From: Paraphysoderma sedebokerense
Taxonomy: Eukaryota > Blastocladiomycota > Physodermatomycetes > Physodermatales > Physodermataceae
Direction: 5' to 3'
Assembly: GCA_025602915.1 (NCBI GenBank)
Contig: JAHLJZ010000060.1
Span: 62,001-126,000 of the forward strand
Length of the DNA stretch: 64,000 bases
This document shows positions 35,157 through 46,363 of the stretch, one piece after another. The translations under genes and the position numbers were made by a program. The notes below the pieces were generated by a model. It did not search any database, had not been told where the DNA came from, and saw only the letters and a list, made by a program, of their open reading frames with translations. Position 1 is the first letter of the stretch. Each line of letters begins with the position of its first letter.

Positions 35157-36209
35157 TTCTATACTATATATAGTCTGGTGTTTGTTTGTTCGAGCGTCGA
35201 TCTATCGCCAACTATATCAACAGTATATTTCTGAATCGATATCGGATTTTCTCTGTTATCCAGCTATTCTTTAACGGTTCCCGAAAGATGGTATAGCTAT
35301 TGAAAGTCGGATTGCAAAAGTTTTGGAACTTATGGCGATGGTATTTGCAAACTACTTGTTGCGGAAGTGTCGTCTGAGAATAGTTGATCTATGCATATAA
35401 ACTTTGATCACACCGTCGATTCGCCACTGTCATGGCAATTCAAAAATGATTTTCAATCGACTATAAACGTTTTGTGCCCGACTGCCCGCAGTAAAAGAAA
35501 TGGTAAAATATATTCATAATTAATTCATTTTGACGGTATCTATAAGATGAATTTGGAGCAAGACCGAAATGCCCTTTTTCTGTTCTTCATCCATCCAGCA
35601 TTGTCAATGCCCTGCTTGCTTTAAATGTGCATCAGGGTGCTTTGAGTCAAGAGTTGTGCTACTTGCAACACTAATCTGTCTTCAATTCATTTTGGATATC
35701 ACTATTTTTAGATATGGCTATTAACAAGTATCTGCATTCATCAAGTATTTCGACTTTTGATATTTTCTCAACCCAAGTGATCACGATTAGAATCGCAGTC
35801 ACGCGAGCAAAAGATTGTCATCGCTTGCGAGATTCCTTCATCGGTAATTAGACGAATTCATCATTACATCCAAATCACATTTTATGTTCAAAAGTAAGGA
35901 CGAATATAGCAGAGAAAACAATAGACTCCATCGTGGAAAGTCGACCGAGACGACTTGGTTGCCTAAGTGAGAGATGATTTTAGAGAATAACATGATCGGA
36001 ACTTGATAAAGTTGTTATCCTCAGATATAAAATCATTCTATACCGGTTCAGCGTGATAGTACATACTAAATTTTTATCATCACATGTATTCTAAGATGTG
36101 CAAACCCTAGCGATTGAGCGACCTTGGTTGGCCTCGACCGGAACGTAAATTGAACAGTGGGCCTCACTCTAATTATCATCATCGTCGTAATTAAATTTCC
36201 ATTTCAGAA
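35157..36209. other. Divergent intergenic region, glycosyltransferase / CRT10
   Basis: About 1.05 kb with no convincing reading frame. It should hold the promoters of both flanking genes. I saw no repeat family in it. Confidence 0.5.
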
Positions 36210-38927
36210 ATGATACCAGAGTATGCAGCTCTATCTGTGACTCCCATATACGAGTCTCATCAGATCCCTGTCGATCTCATCCACAGTATTCAGCCATGGA
36301 GAATGTAACCGTTCATTCCCTCAGTTTCTATTGTCTGCGGTTTCTTCTGTGCAATATTAACGCATAACACATTGAAAATCAATCCTTCAACCAACACAGG
36401 AATCTAGTTGCATCGAATGCAGAGTTCCTTTTCCTTGCAGTTATTCGAGACGTTCTCTGCTTTCGCCTCTCGGGTAACTCGAGTCTTAACCGGCCGACTA
36501 AATCCTACCAAGTGTTGAAAGGATGGCAAGTGCAAGAAGGCGAAGGTTATGTTCCAAACCATCTGGTATGTTGAATATATTGTACTCAATATTCCTTTTA
36601 AAAGTGAATGGAAATGAGGCAAAAATTTAGCAAAGATATTAAATGGGCTGTGTTTCTTGTCTAGCAACCGCCAATCAATTATATGAAAATCGGCAACCTT
36701 GGTTTTGAAGAAGTTTTAGTCGCAGTCTGCGGTATGTATGAAACATGAACTTTGAGTTACGGACTTATAGCTAACGACTTCGTTTTGGGTTCGGGAAATG
36801 ACTGCGCCGATGCAGACGATGGAGAGGTGATAGTGTGGTTTACCAATGACTTGAATCGAACTCCTTTACGATTTAGGTATACCTTTTCTTGTATGAGAAT
36901 TCGAACATTCAATTTACATTTGACTCTGCTTTATTCAAATAGCAACGAAGTATCGACTTGGGGTGCGACTACTCACGGACCGTCTTATCTTCTCGCTGTG
37001 TCGGCCAATTCTCATCAAATCACCGTCTGGGACCTACGATCAGATCTAAGACATGCCGAATCAAGTTTATCAACGATTGAAGTTTCTGACGGTGACAATA
37101 TGACGACTGATCCTTTGGGTAATGGAATGCACAAACGGATACTGCAAGGACATCAGCACAATATCCCTTGTATTGACATCTCGGATTGCGGAAAGTGGTT
37201 AGTTTCAACATCGGTATGTCAGAATCTTTTCGTCCTTTGGAAACAATACCGCCTCTTTCTGCAGAATTTTCCTCTTTTAATCCGGTTAGAAGGAACTCCC
37301 GTTGACCTCATTGTGTTACTGTTATCCACTATAGATCGACTCAACGGTGCGAATATGGTACCTTCCAACAGGTCGCACTATGTATAATATCATACCATCG
37401 CAACAATGGGGTTGGCATGTTAATTTCTTCTCCTTGGCATCCTTTAAACATGTCTCAATGGAGTTTGTGAAGTACAAGAATCCTTTCGCAATTAGCAATA
37501 AAGATGGGGGATTAGAATACAAAGGGTCAGGTGGTTTAGATAATCTGTGGCGGTGGTTTCTGGATCAAAGCAGCGATACAGTTGAGAACGGGATACAATT
37601 AGGTGAGCAAGAATTGAGGAGCAGATTTAGGTCCTTCTTGCGAGATTTCTTTCACGTAGAAGGAGACGAGCCTGATACGGAAGAGGAAGGCAATCAAGAA
37701 GAATACGAGGCTGTCAGTGCCGGGAATGACGAATCTTCACAGTCGTCTCATGAAGATATACATTCATATCGAGAAGATGAAATGGAACTGACGACTGAAG
37801 AATCAGGTCTTGAGTTGCCGTCACTTGCTCCATCCTCGGCAAACAGGAACTCTGATTTTGACAACGAAGTAGGCAGCAGGACTGAAGTAACAGCAGAAAA
37901 TGAAAGCTTACCTAGACTCGAAGGGGCCCCAAATTCTTTCAGTGCTGCTGTCGCCCGCACTCATTCTCCACCACCAGTCCCTCCCCAATCGACCTCACAC
38001 AACCCTAGTTCAACCAGCACTCCTGAAACAGTGTATGTTGTTGAACAGTACGACCTTGATGACGGCGATGGCTTGGACGATTTATCGAACGAGTTTTACG
38101 ACGCCGATTCAGATTTCGACAGTGGCTCCACTAACGGGTTACTCCAACAATCATCAGTTCCAGAAACAATATCAACACCGATTGACGACGCTTCATCCGT
38201 CCAAGACAACCAACATATTTCTTCATTTGATAGCGTCATTGCACCTTCTCAACTACAATCACGACCAACCTCACTTCCGCCTCCTGTCGTAGCGGCAACG
38301 AAAACTGACGCGTTTCTATGTATGCCGAACTCTGAGAATCTCGAAGTAACCTCTCGTATTCGGGATATTGTAAATCGCGCGGACAATCGGGTCGAGTTAC
38401 AGCATTTTAATCGTTTATGCATGATGTGTAAGTTGGAAGATTTTGGAGCCATGTTAATTGGAAGTCAGAAAGGAAAAGTGGCGGTGGTCAGAGTCATTCG
38501 GTGAGTTTTAAGTAGCACTGTCTGCGGTTATTAAAAATTCTGTTAACGGAAAACTGTTTGGGATAATAGTATATGCTCATCGGACGCTAAGAAACCGGAT
38601 CGATATATTCTACATACAGAGTCATACCTCGGTCCTTCTACTGATAATCCGCCATCTTTTTCATCTTCTTCAACTACGTCTCGTGCTCCTAGTCTCCCTA
38701 GATATCCGTTAGCTGGTATCACAGCCACCAAGTTTCCCGCCCATGTCGCACCAAGTCAGAAGCTGAAGGTCAATCTCCAGATCGCGAAAGAGAAGCAACC
38801 GCTGTTGTCGGGATCGGAGGAGACCTTTTACCGAGTACATCTGGTTTATATGGACGGGACGGTAATGTGTTATGAAATTAGAAGGAATCTCGGTGGTGGG
38901 TTAGATATTGATGATGTGGTCTTGTAG
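36210..38927 (+). CDS. CRT10: CRT10-like WD-repeat protein
   Basis: About 727 residues in seven exons: 36210-36304, 36400-36565, 36665-36731, 36816-36876, 36943-37213, 37335-38500, 38570-38927. The fourth exon starts inside an open frame; using the acceptor at 36815 gives VLVAVCDDGEVIVWF, the family pattern. WD-type blades are visible at SANSHQITVWDLRSD, HQHNIPCIDISDCGKWLVS and STVRIWYLPTGR. A 250-residue acidic Ser-rich insert (about 37600-38250) precedes the last blades (GAMLIGSQKGKVAVVRVIR, GITATKFPAH, YMDGTVMCYEIRR). In yeast, Crt10 was found as a regulator of ribonucleotide reductase genes. Assignment rests on blade sequences around EVLVAVCDDG and the overall plan. Confidence 0.75.
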
Positions 38928-39301
38928 TTCGGGAGAGGTGACACGCGGAGCAAAGGATTGCAAATTTCGTTTTCAATGGTGTCTATTGTACAACAAAGTT
39001 GCTATACATATCAAATTGCTGATTGTAATATAATCTGTACAGTATTTTCGATACATTTATATAGATAATTTTACTCCCTGGCAACTTTACGCATTTGAAA
39101 GAGTCATTCCTCCGTTTGTATAATGCGAGGCTGATCGCATGCCATAATAGTCTACAGGCTAGCACATACTTCCACAAGCAGCGGAGGACTGCAATCCAAG
39201 AATATGAAATATCGAGGTTCCTTACTAGGCACCCTTCGACATAGCAGTGTGAGTTTTCACAGGTTCGTGACTTGAATTAGGATCCTAGTCCACGGGTCAA
39301 T

Positions 39302-39317
39302 GGTTGCCATGGCAACC
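39302..39317. promoter_or_regulatory. Perfect palindromic X-box (RFX-type site)
   Basis: GGTTGCCATGGCAACC is a perfect 16-base palindrome and matches GTNRCC(N2)RGYAAC exactly. A TATA-like CATATAAAT begins four to five bases beyond it (39321-39329). The pair looks like a core promoter directing transcription to the right. RFX proteins, including yeast Rfx1/Crt1, recognise this consensus. Confidence 0.65.
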
Positions 39318-39674
39318 CCGCCATATAAATTCCACTGACTGCTTTCTTTTTTTTTAGGATATCTCATACACTTTCGATCTATTTTTCTTCGATTGTGGTT
39401 GCTATTCTTGCTATTTCTGCTATTTCTTTCTTAATTCTTATCCTCGATGATTACAACATACCCGCGCTACTGAGGTTGACATTCTTAATGCGGACTTTTT
39501 CTTATACACCAAGATCTATGAGAGGATTTTTTCTTGCTATTCTTTTTTTTATGTTCTTGCAATGTTAATTCTATAGCGTCTCTTCTATTATGGTATGTGC
39601 TCTTTCTCTCATTTAATTTTTTGAATTCTGAGTTCTTATGATGTTGGTAATTTGCGTCTGTATTCGCCCTCAGC

Positions 39675-40143
39675 ATGGCACCTCCTGCCTATTTGGTGCC
39701 TCTTGAAAAAGAAAAAGTGCTGAACGGTGTTGAAGATAACTTTCACTGAAGATTCACTTGTATAAATCTTTGGACGATTTGGGCTGGGTTTAGAGTTAAC
39801 GCCACTCTTTTGGTATTTCTACAGGGTTCGTCGCAGTGCTTCTTTTGCCGTCTGTTATGTTTGTAGTAATTGACAAGGTAAGCTATCACTTTTATATTTC
39901 TTGTGGTTTACGGCTCGATGATGAAATCCATTTTCATGGTTTGCCTGATTCCGGCTATGATGAATTAATAATTATCACCAAGATCGTTGAGAGCCTTTTG
40001 TTTTTAAATCAGTTGAGTGTTTCTGGATTCCAATCCTAACAACATTGTTAAAGTTTGCTTCTTTCTTTCTATTCGTTTGCCAGTGGCAATTTGACAATTC
40101 CTGGTGTTCATTTTCTGTCGTTCGCACAGCGATTTTTCGTTAG
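39675..40143 (+). CDS. Candidate 54-residue membrane micro-protein
   Basis: Three short exons, 39675-39726, 39825-39877 and 40084-40143, join in frame from ATG to TAG. The product begins MAPPAYLVPLEKEKVLNG, has one hydrophobic span (FVAVLLLPSVMFVVID) and ends SFSVVRTAIFR. The donors are GTGTTG and GTAAGC; the acceptors end ACAG and CCAG. It lies about 350 bases downstream of the X-box/TATA pair. Short exons can join in frame by chance, so this is tentative. Confidence 0.28.
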
Positions 40144-40720
40144 TGTTCTGCTGCTCTGATTGTCCTCTACTACTTGGCGAGAAGAGTTTTTGTCTTTGGT
40201 GCATCAGAATGCGGACTGTCGTTCTGTTTAGTTCATGTCAAATAAAGTGGAACATATCTTTTAAACTGAAACTTGCACTTCAACATGCTCGTCTGCTCTG
40301 TCGTGACCTACTTTCTGCGAATGATTTGTATCTATCCATCTGCTGCGACTCTTGAAGGCCATTATCATAGTCCATGACTGACCCACATCAAGTTGACCGC
40401 CAACGTTCCTGGAACGTCATTTTGAGGCAACCAGTTTGGCATTTCTGAATATATTGCATCAAACTCCATTCATTACAGTTCGACACGTTGCACATGATAA
40501 ATGAAGAAACCCCTTCGCGCGAATGCGTACACTTTTCAGTCAAGACTATTCAACTGCATAGAAAATCAAGTACCCCAAAATGCTTTCACTGCCCAATGAC
40601 ATTTGTATTCCTGTCAATTATAAAATTAACGGCACCGATTAAGTTCTGTATTCAGTTGCATGGAGGTTAATCAATACATCTAAATACCATGGTCGGAGTT
40701 GGCAAACGCACCCAATGTTC

Positions 40721-40927
40721 TTAACTCTCCAAATCTTTTAATTCCTGCTCGAGCTCCTGTTGCAATTCTTCTTCAGTCTCTGGTTCCTTTGATTGTTGCT
40801 CTTCTGCCACGTCTTGTTCTTCTTCCTCCATTTGATCAATGGTCGAAGTAAAAGTTTCGCCTTCTTCTTGGTCTCTGAGTGTTTCCTCTTGTTGGGATTT
40901 GGGTTTCTGCTGTTGTTTGGTGCTCAT
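40721..40927 (-). CDS. Small acidic glutamine/glutamate-rich protein
   Basis: An intronless 68-residue frame, starting MSTKQQQKPKSQQEET and ending LQQELEQELKDLES. Nearly half the residues are Glu, Gln or Asp. The ATG at 40927 is used because the codon opening the longer frame is TTG. A perfect CRE palindrome lies about 95 bases upstream at 41023-41030. No family recognised; its C-terminal heptad-like spacing suggests a short coiled coil. It could be a real stress-type micro-protein or a chance frame. Confidence 0.45.
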   Translation of the reverse strand: MSTKQQQKPKSQQEETLRDQEEGETFTSTIDQMEEEEQDVAEEQQSKEPETEEELQQELEQELKDLES

Positions 40928-41289
40928 GATTTCTTGATTCAACGTTGATTTGGGGCAATCATTCGAAAACAGGATTGGAGATTACAGTATATATGCTTTC
41001 GGCAGTACTACTTACACGAATATGACGTCACACAGGACGTCAGTAATGTGATGAAAGCACGATTACGAGAAGATGTAGTTGCACTCTGATGAATTCATTG
41101 AAGTTATACCATCTTTATGCTATTGTGAACGCTACCTTAGAGAATTAAGAATTGTACATTTTGAATCAGATCTAATCCGGCGGAGGCAATTCTACTCGGC
41201 CTTGCTCCATAAAATTTTTTTCGAGCTGCGTGTCCGTGTTCGCGGAGTTCTTAGGACTGGCGTAGTTTCGGCGTAATCAGCATCTGACG
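40928..41289. other. Divergent intergenic region, acidic protein / USP gene
   Basis: About 360 bases between outward-facing starts. It contains the CRE palindrome at 41023-41030 and a second GACGTCA half a turn or so away (41037-41042 region). No reading frame of note. Confidence 0.5.
41023..41030. promoter_or_regulatory. CRE palindrome (ATF/CREB site)
   Basis: TGACGTCA, followed within ten bases by a second GACGTCAG. bZIP factors of the ATF/CREB class bind this octamer. It sits between the divergent acidic-protein and deubiquitinase genes, nearer the former. Confidence 0.5.
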
Positions 41290-44129
41290 ATGGCAAAAGG
41301 CAAGAAGAATCGAAAAAAGGTGCAGAGGTCGACCAAGAAAAATGTTGAATTAAAAAGAAATGTTGATGATTCTGGTTCGACTCTCGAAAGTACGTTGATG
41401 ACTGCACGATTCATCTCTTCGTGCGTTCGAATTTAGTAATTTGCTTTTGCATATATAGACGGCGTTGAACTAAGTATTGATGACGAGAATTCAGTCAAGA
41501 GTCTAACAGAGACAGAAGAAAATGGGGCTCCACCGAGGAAACGACAAAAATGTAGCCATTTGAAATGCGTAAAGGTGGCCAAAATCAAGAAAAACCTCAA
41601 AATCTTTGCGAAGATTGAACCAGTTAGTCAATACTTATATTGCAGCATTAACAAAAATTGGTGATGATTTATATCAGACTGATATTCTAGGCTGTTCCTT
41701 CGCTATCTGAAAACGATGAAACGATTGCTGACAATATCGAACAACCTACGAATTCGTCCATTTTCGTCTCGAGCTCCACCACCCTTATTTGCCTCACTTG
41801 CTGCAAAAAATTCACAAGTTCAGAAGTAGAGTTTCATTGCTTGGAATCTAAAACTCATAAACTATTTTATGATCCGGTTCAACGTACATTTTTCTGTTTC
41901 GAATGTAAAACCAACGTGGAGCCGAATGAAAAGCATGTGGTTTTGAAGGAATGTTTGGCTTTGATAGATGGCACAGGCACAGAAACAATTATACCCGATA
42001 CTCCGAAAGTCCATTCCTCAAAAGGTAAGGTTTCTGCCTCGATTTTTTCGTTATTCAGAAAGACAGGTAATTAAGTAGGATTCTTTCTTTCGCCAAGCTG
42101 AGCGAAAGAAGTCCAAAAGAGGCAAAGGCGTCGATAAAAAGGATGATAGAGCTCCGTTCAGTGGATTATCTAATCTCGGCAATACATGCTTCTTCAATTC
42201 TGTACTACAGGTAGATATGTCCTTGATTCCAGCGTTCCTTTCATATGGTGTTTAACCCCCTTCCAGGTTTTAGCACACTCTTTATCTCTTGAGTCACTCA
42301 TTAAGAAACATCATTCGTCAAGCGAACCATCACCTCATCGATACGGTCCACTCACATCTGCCTTTTGGAATACACTTTATAACCTCAATTCTTCAGAAAA
42401 GAAAACCGTCGTCCCGCGCACCCTTTTCGATACGCTTGGCAAGAAGTACAAACAATACAAAGGTTATCGACAGCAAGATTCACATGAATTCCTGCGACAC
42501 TTATTTGATGGTATTCAATCCGAGTCTTCGAAAAGCGGCCACCAGTCTCAGTGTCGACCCGGAAAAACCTTTATTGACGAACTGTTCCGAGGAGTATTAG
42601 CTTCGCTCGTCATCTGCGATACATGCAAGCATGTTTCAATTCGCTATGAGGACTTCCTTGATCTTTCTCTCCCTATTCCTTCTTCAAAACCTCTAGATGG
42701 CATTATTAGGAAGAGCTCGGCAAAAGCTCAAGGGACGTCGGGATCAAAAGAAACAGCCGATGACATTGCGAGATCTATCGTGACAGAGTTGGTTGATCAT
42801 GTTGTCAACAGTATACAGAATTTGGATCTGACAGCTGATAGAGGCGCTATGGATCCATCGCTTCCAGTGAGCGAAGGACATAGTCGGCTATTGAACATAT
42901 TAATCGGACCGTCTCATTTTGATCCATCCGAAAAAAATCAGAAACGCCATCGGCAGGCGGCAAAGATTGATTTGATAAACTGTTTAGAGCAGTTTGCAGA
43001 GGTTGAGATTCTAAATGGTGACAATAAGTTTGCATGCGAGAATTGCTGGAAATTGCGAAATCCAAGTTCCGTCGTGGAACATTCGGATTCGAACCATGAT
43101 GGAGAGAACGGGAATGATATGACAAGTCATGACATGGACGTAGACGTCACACTGGTAAATGAGCCAATGTCGGATGTAATTGTTCAGGAATTCAGTTTTG
43201 AGGACGATGCCTCAGAGGAGAATGGAGATATAACGATGACGGTCTATAGCGATGATGAGTACGAACCCACAAATCTTGCCTCCCTGTTCGATGAGGTTTC
43301 AGATACCTCCGAAAACTTTGATAGCGGGACCGACGATATTTCTACTCTAAGCGCTTCTAACGCGCAGGATATCAGCGGTAGAGGTGAAAAGACAACTTCG
43401 GCGCCGACGAAATCAAAATTTCCACTGCGGAAAGCCTTCAAACGATTTGTTGTCGCGGAGCCTCCGAAGGTTCTTGTTTGTCATATAAAACGGTTTCAAC
43501 AAGTCATATCTAGGAGGGGCAACATCAGTATGGAAAAAATAGACGATCAAGTTGATTTTCCCATTGAATGGGAGTGGAAATTTGGGGAATTCAATTTGCA
43601 CAATGAACAGAATAATGTTGAAGATCATTCCGCATTTTGTGTTCCACTAGGACTACTGAAAGAATTGGAGCGTTTGCAGACTGCTGTCGAAACCAACGAT
43701 CGATATAATAATTTAACGCTCGTGGCCCGTCAATCCGAAACTACATCTCTTACTTGCCCAAATTCGCTATCTGGCGATTGCAAGGCTGCCGAGAAATCTG
43801 TGTCTAAATGCGATAAAGATGCTGGAAGCGGGCAACGAACATTTGAAGACGAATCTAACCCTAAACTGTCTTTCGCATACAAATATCGATTGTATGGTCT
43901 CGTCGAACATATGGGAACGCTGAATGGTGGCCATTACGTTTGTTACTTTCGGTCTCACATATCACCTGATCCTCAACCGGAGATACAGGAAACGGAATCA
44001 CTCTCAGGTGAAAAACTTGAAGAACAGGAAGTATGGATATATGCGTCTGATTCAAGAGTACGGTATTCATCCCTGGATGAGGTCAAAAGAGCGCAGGCAT
44101 ACTTATTGTTTTATGAGATGATATTATAG
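41290..44129 (+). CDS. Ubiquitin-specific protease, USP16/45-like
   Basis: A deubiquitinase of 857 residues in five exons: 41290-41389, 41459-41622, 41691-42024, 42098-42210, 42267-44129. A lysine-rich start (MAKGKKNRKK) is followed by a shortened ZnF-UBP-like finger (CSHLKC, ICLTCCKKF, HCLESKTHKLFYD, FCFECKTNVEP), which binds free ubiquitin tails in intact relatives. The catalytic Cys box is GLSNLGNTCFFNSVLQ and the QQDSHEFLRHLFDGIQ box follows. CDTCKHVS and FACENC form the structural zinc site. The His box is HMGTLNGGHYVCYF, and the end WIYASDSRVRYSSLDEV ... YLLFYEM is canonical. Long acidic inserts split the catalytic core, as in USP16 and USP45. Confidence 0.9.
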
Positions 44130-44584
44130 AGTAGGAGGAAGTCGCAGGTTGACATGGCAATTTTTGTACCAACGATGACAAGGATGGTAGAAACAATTGC
44201 CTTTTGATTTGCACTATGTTACTTCTAGTCTCTCGGTTGAAACCTTTAATACCATGATGTAACTAATCCATGATAGGAAACATCTTCCTTGAGTGCTTTG
44301 GATCAAGACCGAATGGCTTTCAAGTTTCAAGCACACTAATTTGAAATAATCCAAACTATGCTAGCCTTTAATGAAGGCTATAGGAAGAAAGTCCAAAAAT
44401 ACAACGTAAATCCATGCAACTCAACTCAGAATAGATGATTGATTTGTGTCCATGCTGATCTAATTTTGAACATCTTTCAAATATATTACGTGATGGCGTT
44501 GCTAGGGTTACCGATTGTCGAGACAAAACGGAATTTCTAGACGCAAATTAATTTAATTTCCGTACTCAAAATAGATTTTAAGCC
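44130..44584. other. Intergenic, VIT/CCC1 promoter
   Basis: 455 bases with no gene. An X-box matching the RFX consensus lies at 44498-44511, about 75 bases before the next ATG. Confidence 0.5.
44498..44511. promoter_or_regulatory. X-box upstream of the VIT/CCC1 gene
   Basis: GTTGCTAGGGTTAC; its reverse complement GTAACCCTAGCAAC fits GTNRCC(N2)RGYAAC with no mismatch. It lies 74-87 bases upstream of the ATG at 44585, a typical promoter position. Confidence 0.5.
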
Positions 44585-45675
44585 ATGGTATCCTCGACAA
44601 ATGCAGAAAATGAACCTCTTTTGCCGAGCTCACATCCTCCTCTACATTCTCGCCTTGCCAGGACCCTATCCCAATTTAGCGCCAATCGCACACCTCATGT
44701 CGAACAACATTTCGAGGCCGCCGATGTCGTGCGGGATGTCATAATCGGAATGTCGGACGGTCTGACAGTTCCGTTTGCTTTGACTGCTGGGTTATCAGCT
44801 CTACAAAGCTCTCGACTGGTTGTAGCGGCTGGATTAGCTGAAATCATTGCTGGCTCAATCTCCATGGCTTTAGGAGGGTATGGATCGGATAACGTCAAAA
44901 CAGCTTACAAATATGCTCTGTAATTGATCAGAACTTACAGGTGGTTGGCAGGACGGAGCGAAATTAATCATTTCGATGCAGAGAAGCAACGAGAATTCGC
45001 CGAAGGTTTGTTAACTGTTTTGGAGTCTTCAGATTTGATAGATGTACCAACCCTATAATCATTGAATTCTAGTCCGGGAATGCCCAGAGGAAGAGGTCCA
45101 AGAGATAGTCGACATCTTTAGTCCGTACGGATTAGACAAAGAATCTTGTGAGTGGTTTTATCGATGATGCCTGCATCTTAAAGGATTGCAATTTCGCAAC
45201 TCGAAATGTTAATTATATGGCAATTGTCCTGCTACAAATAGTACAGCCGCTAATTGAAAAACTGACTCAAGATGAAGAGAAATTTGTGGATTTTATGATG
45301 CGATTTGAGCGTGAGTTATTACATCTGTTGTGGCACTCACGTAAGGATAGCTGGTTAAAGTAATTCCAATTTTCTTTAGTCAATCTGTCCAGGCCGTCAC
45401 CGAACCGTTCTATTATTTCTGCCTTGACAATTGGATTTTCGTATCTGTTTGGAGGGATGATTCCACTTATTCCATATTTCTTCATTGAGAAAACTCATGA
45501 AGCTCTTCCGATATCATGTTTAGTTGCAATCATTTGTCTTTTTGTATTCGGATTTGTGAAAGGACGGATTTTGGGCACTCAAAGTCCTTTCCTGGGGGCT
45601 ATTGAGACAGCAGTGATTGGTGCTTTGGCTGCGGCCGCCGCTTTTGGAATTGCAAAACTGGTGCCGCAGGACTAA
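44585..45675 (+). CDS. VIT/CCC1-family vacuolar iron/manganese transporter
   Basis: A five-exon gene (44585-44877, 44941-45005, 45073-45147, 45242-45310, 45380-45675) for 265 residues. Family members move Fe2+ or Mn2+ into the vacuole by proton exchange. The N-terminus (NEPLLPSS) resembles a di-leucine sorting signal. TM1-2 hold DVVRDVIIGMSDGLTVPFALTAGL and AGLAEIIAGSISMALGGWLAGRSE, the family signature with metal-binding acidic and methionine residues. A cytosolic three-helix metal-binding region follows, with repeated glutamates (EVRECPEEEVQEIV, DEEKFVDFMMRFE). The last three membrane segments start at ALTIGFSYLFGGMIPLIPY. Size and topology are normal for CCC1. Confidence 0.92.
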
Positions 45676-46363
45676 AGTCACTAAGTGTAAATAAAGTACG
45701 ATCAAGTTTTGTGTTACAGTGATTCCCTCATTGTTTCTGATTATTTCATCCTATAAGCACCCTTATTTTCACGATTGTAGCTAAATTAAGGGCGGCCGCC
45801 CTGTCATCTAGCATCGGAATGCCCATTCCATCTGTTTGATAACACTCGTTTCTAATAAAAGAACAAAGTATAATTTAGCCGCCAGGCCTGATCTTTGTGA
45901 TTTTTGAATTTTTTCCGGCTTGAGAAACATAAGATTAACCCACTATCTCGTTGCGCCTATATTACTTACAGCACGTACTACAAACGATAAGCTCCCGGAA
46001 GCTCAACGCACATTGATGATAATATGACAAATGGAAAAAGTTAGAAATTGATTCACTTCAGCAAATGACTGATGAAAGTGCGCGTGAGGTTGAAAGTTAT
46101 TCAATGGTACGAAGTTGCTGATTTGCGTCGCGCAATGATCCCCAGCTTAATTTGGACGTTGCGGTCATTCCCATTTTTGTATTCTGCGGTTTTGGGCTGA
46201 TATCCAGACAAACATTTCGTTTGAATAAACGGACTATTTCAACTTAATGGAAATGCATCATAGAGAGCAACGGCTCATCAGTGAGTGTGAGATTTATTAT
46301 GCTGGATCTAATATAAACAGTGCCCAGATACCTCCTATAAATCATCAATTTGAAATCGCTACA
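45676..46363. other. Intergenic upstream of GH16 copy 2
   Basis: 688 bases. Contains an AATAAA near 45690 (VIT terminator), a 12-base perfect palindrome GGGCGGCCGCCC at 45790-45801 in otherwise AT-rich DNA, and a TATA-like CTATAAAT near 46334. No gene supported. Confidence 0.5.

Larger units (their letters stand above)
38928..40720. other. Long intergenic region with X-box/TATA promoter and unclear transcript
   Basis: About 1.8 kb. The first third contains an X-box palindrome and TATA box at 39302-39328. The downstream part is T-rich on the plus strand, with CTTT and TTGCTATTTCTG-like tracts. It contains the candidate three-exon micro-gene at 39675-40143. The remainder has no supported gene. 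Confidence 0.45.
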
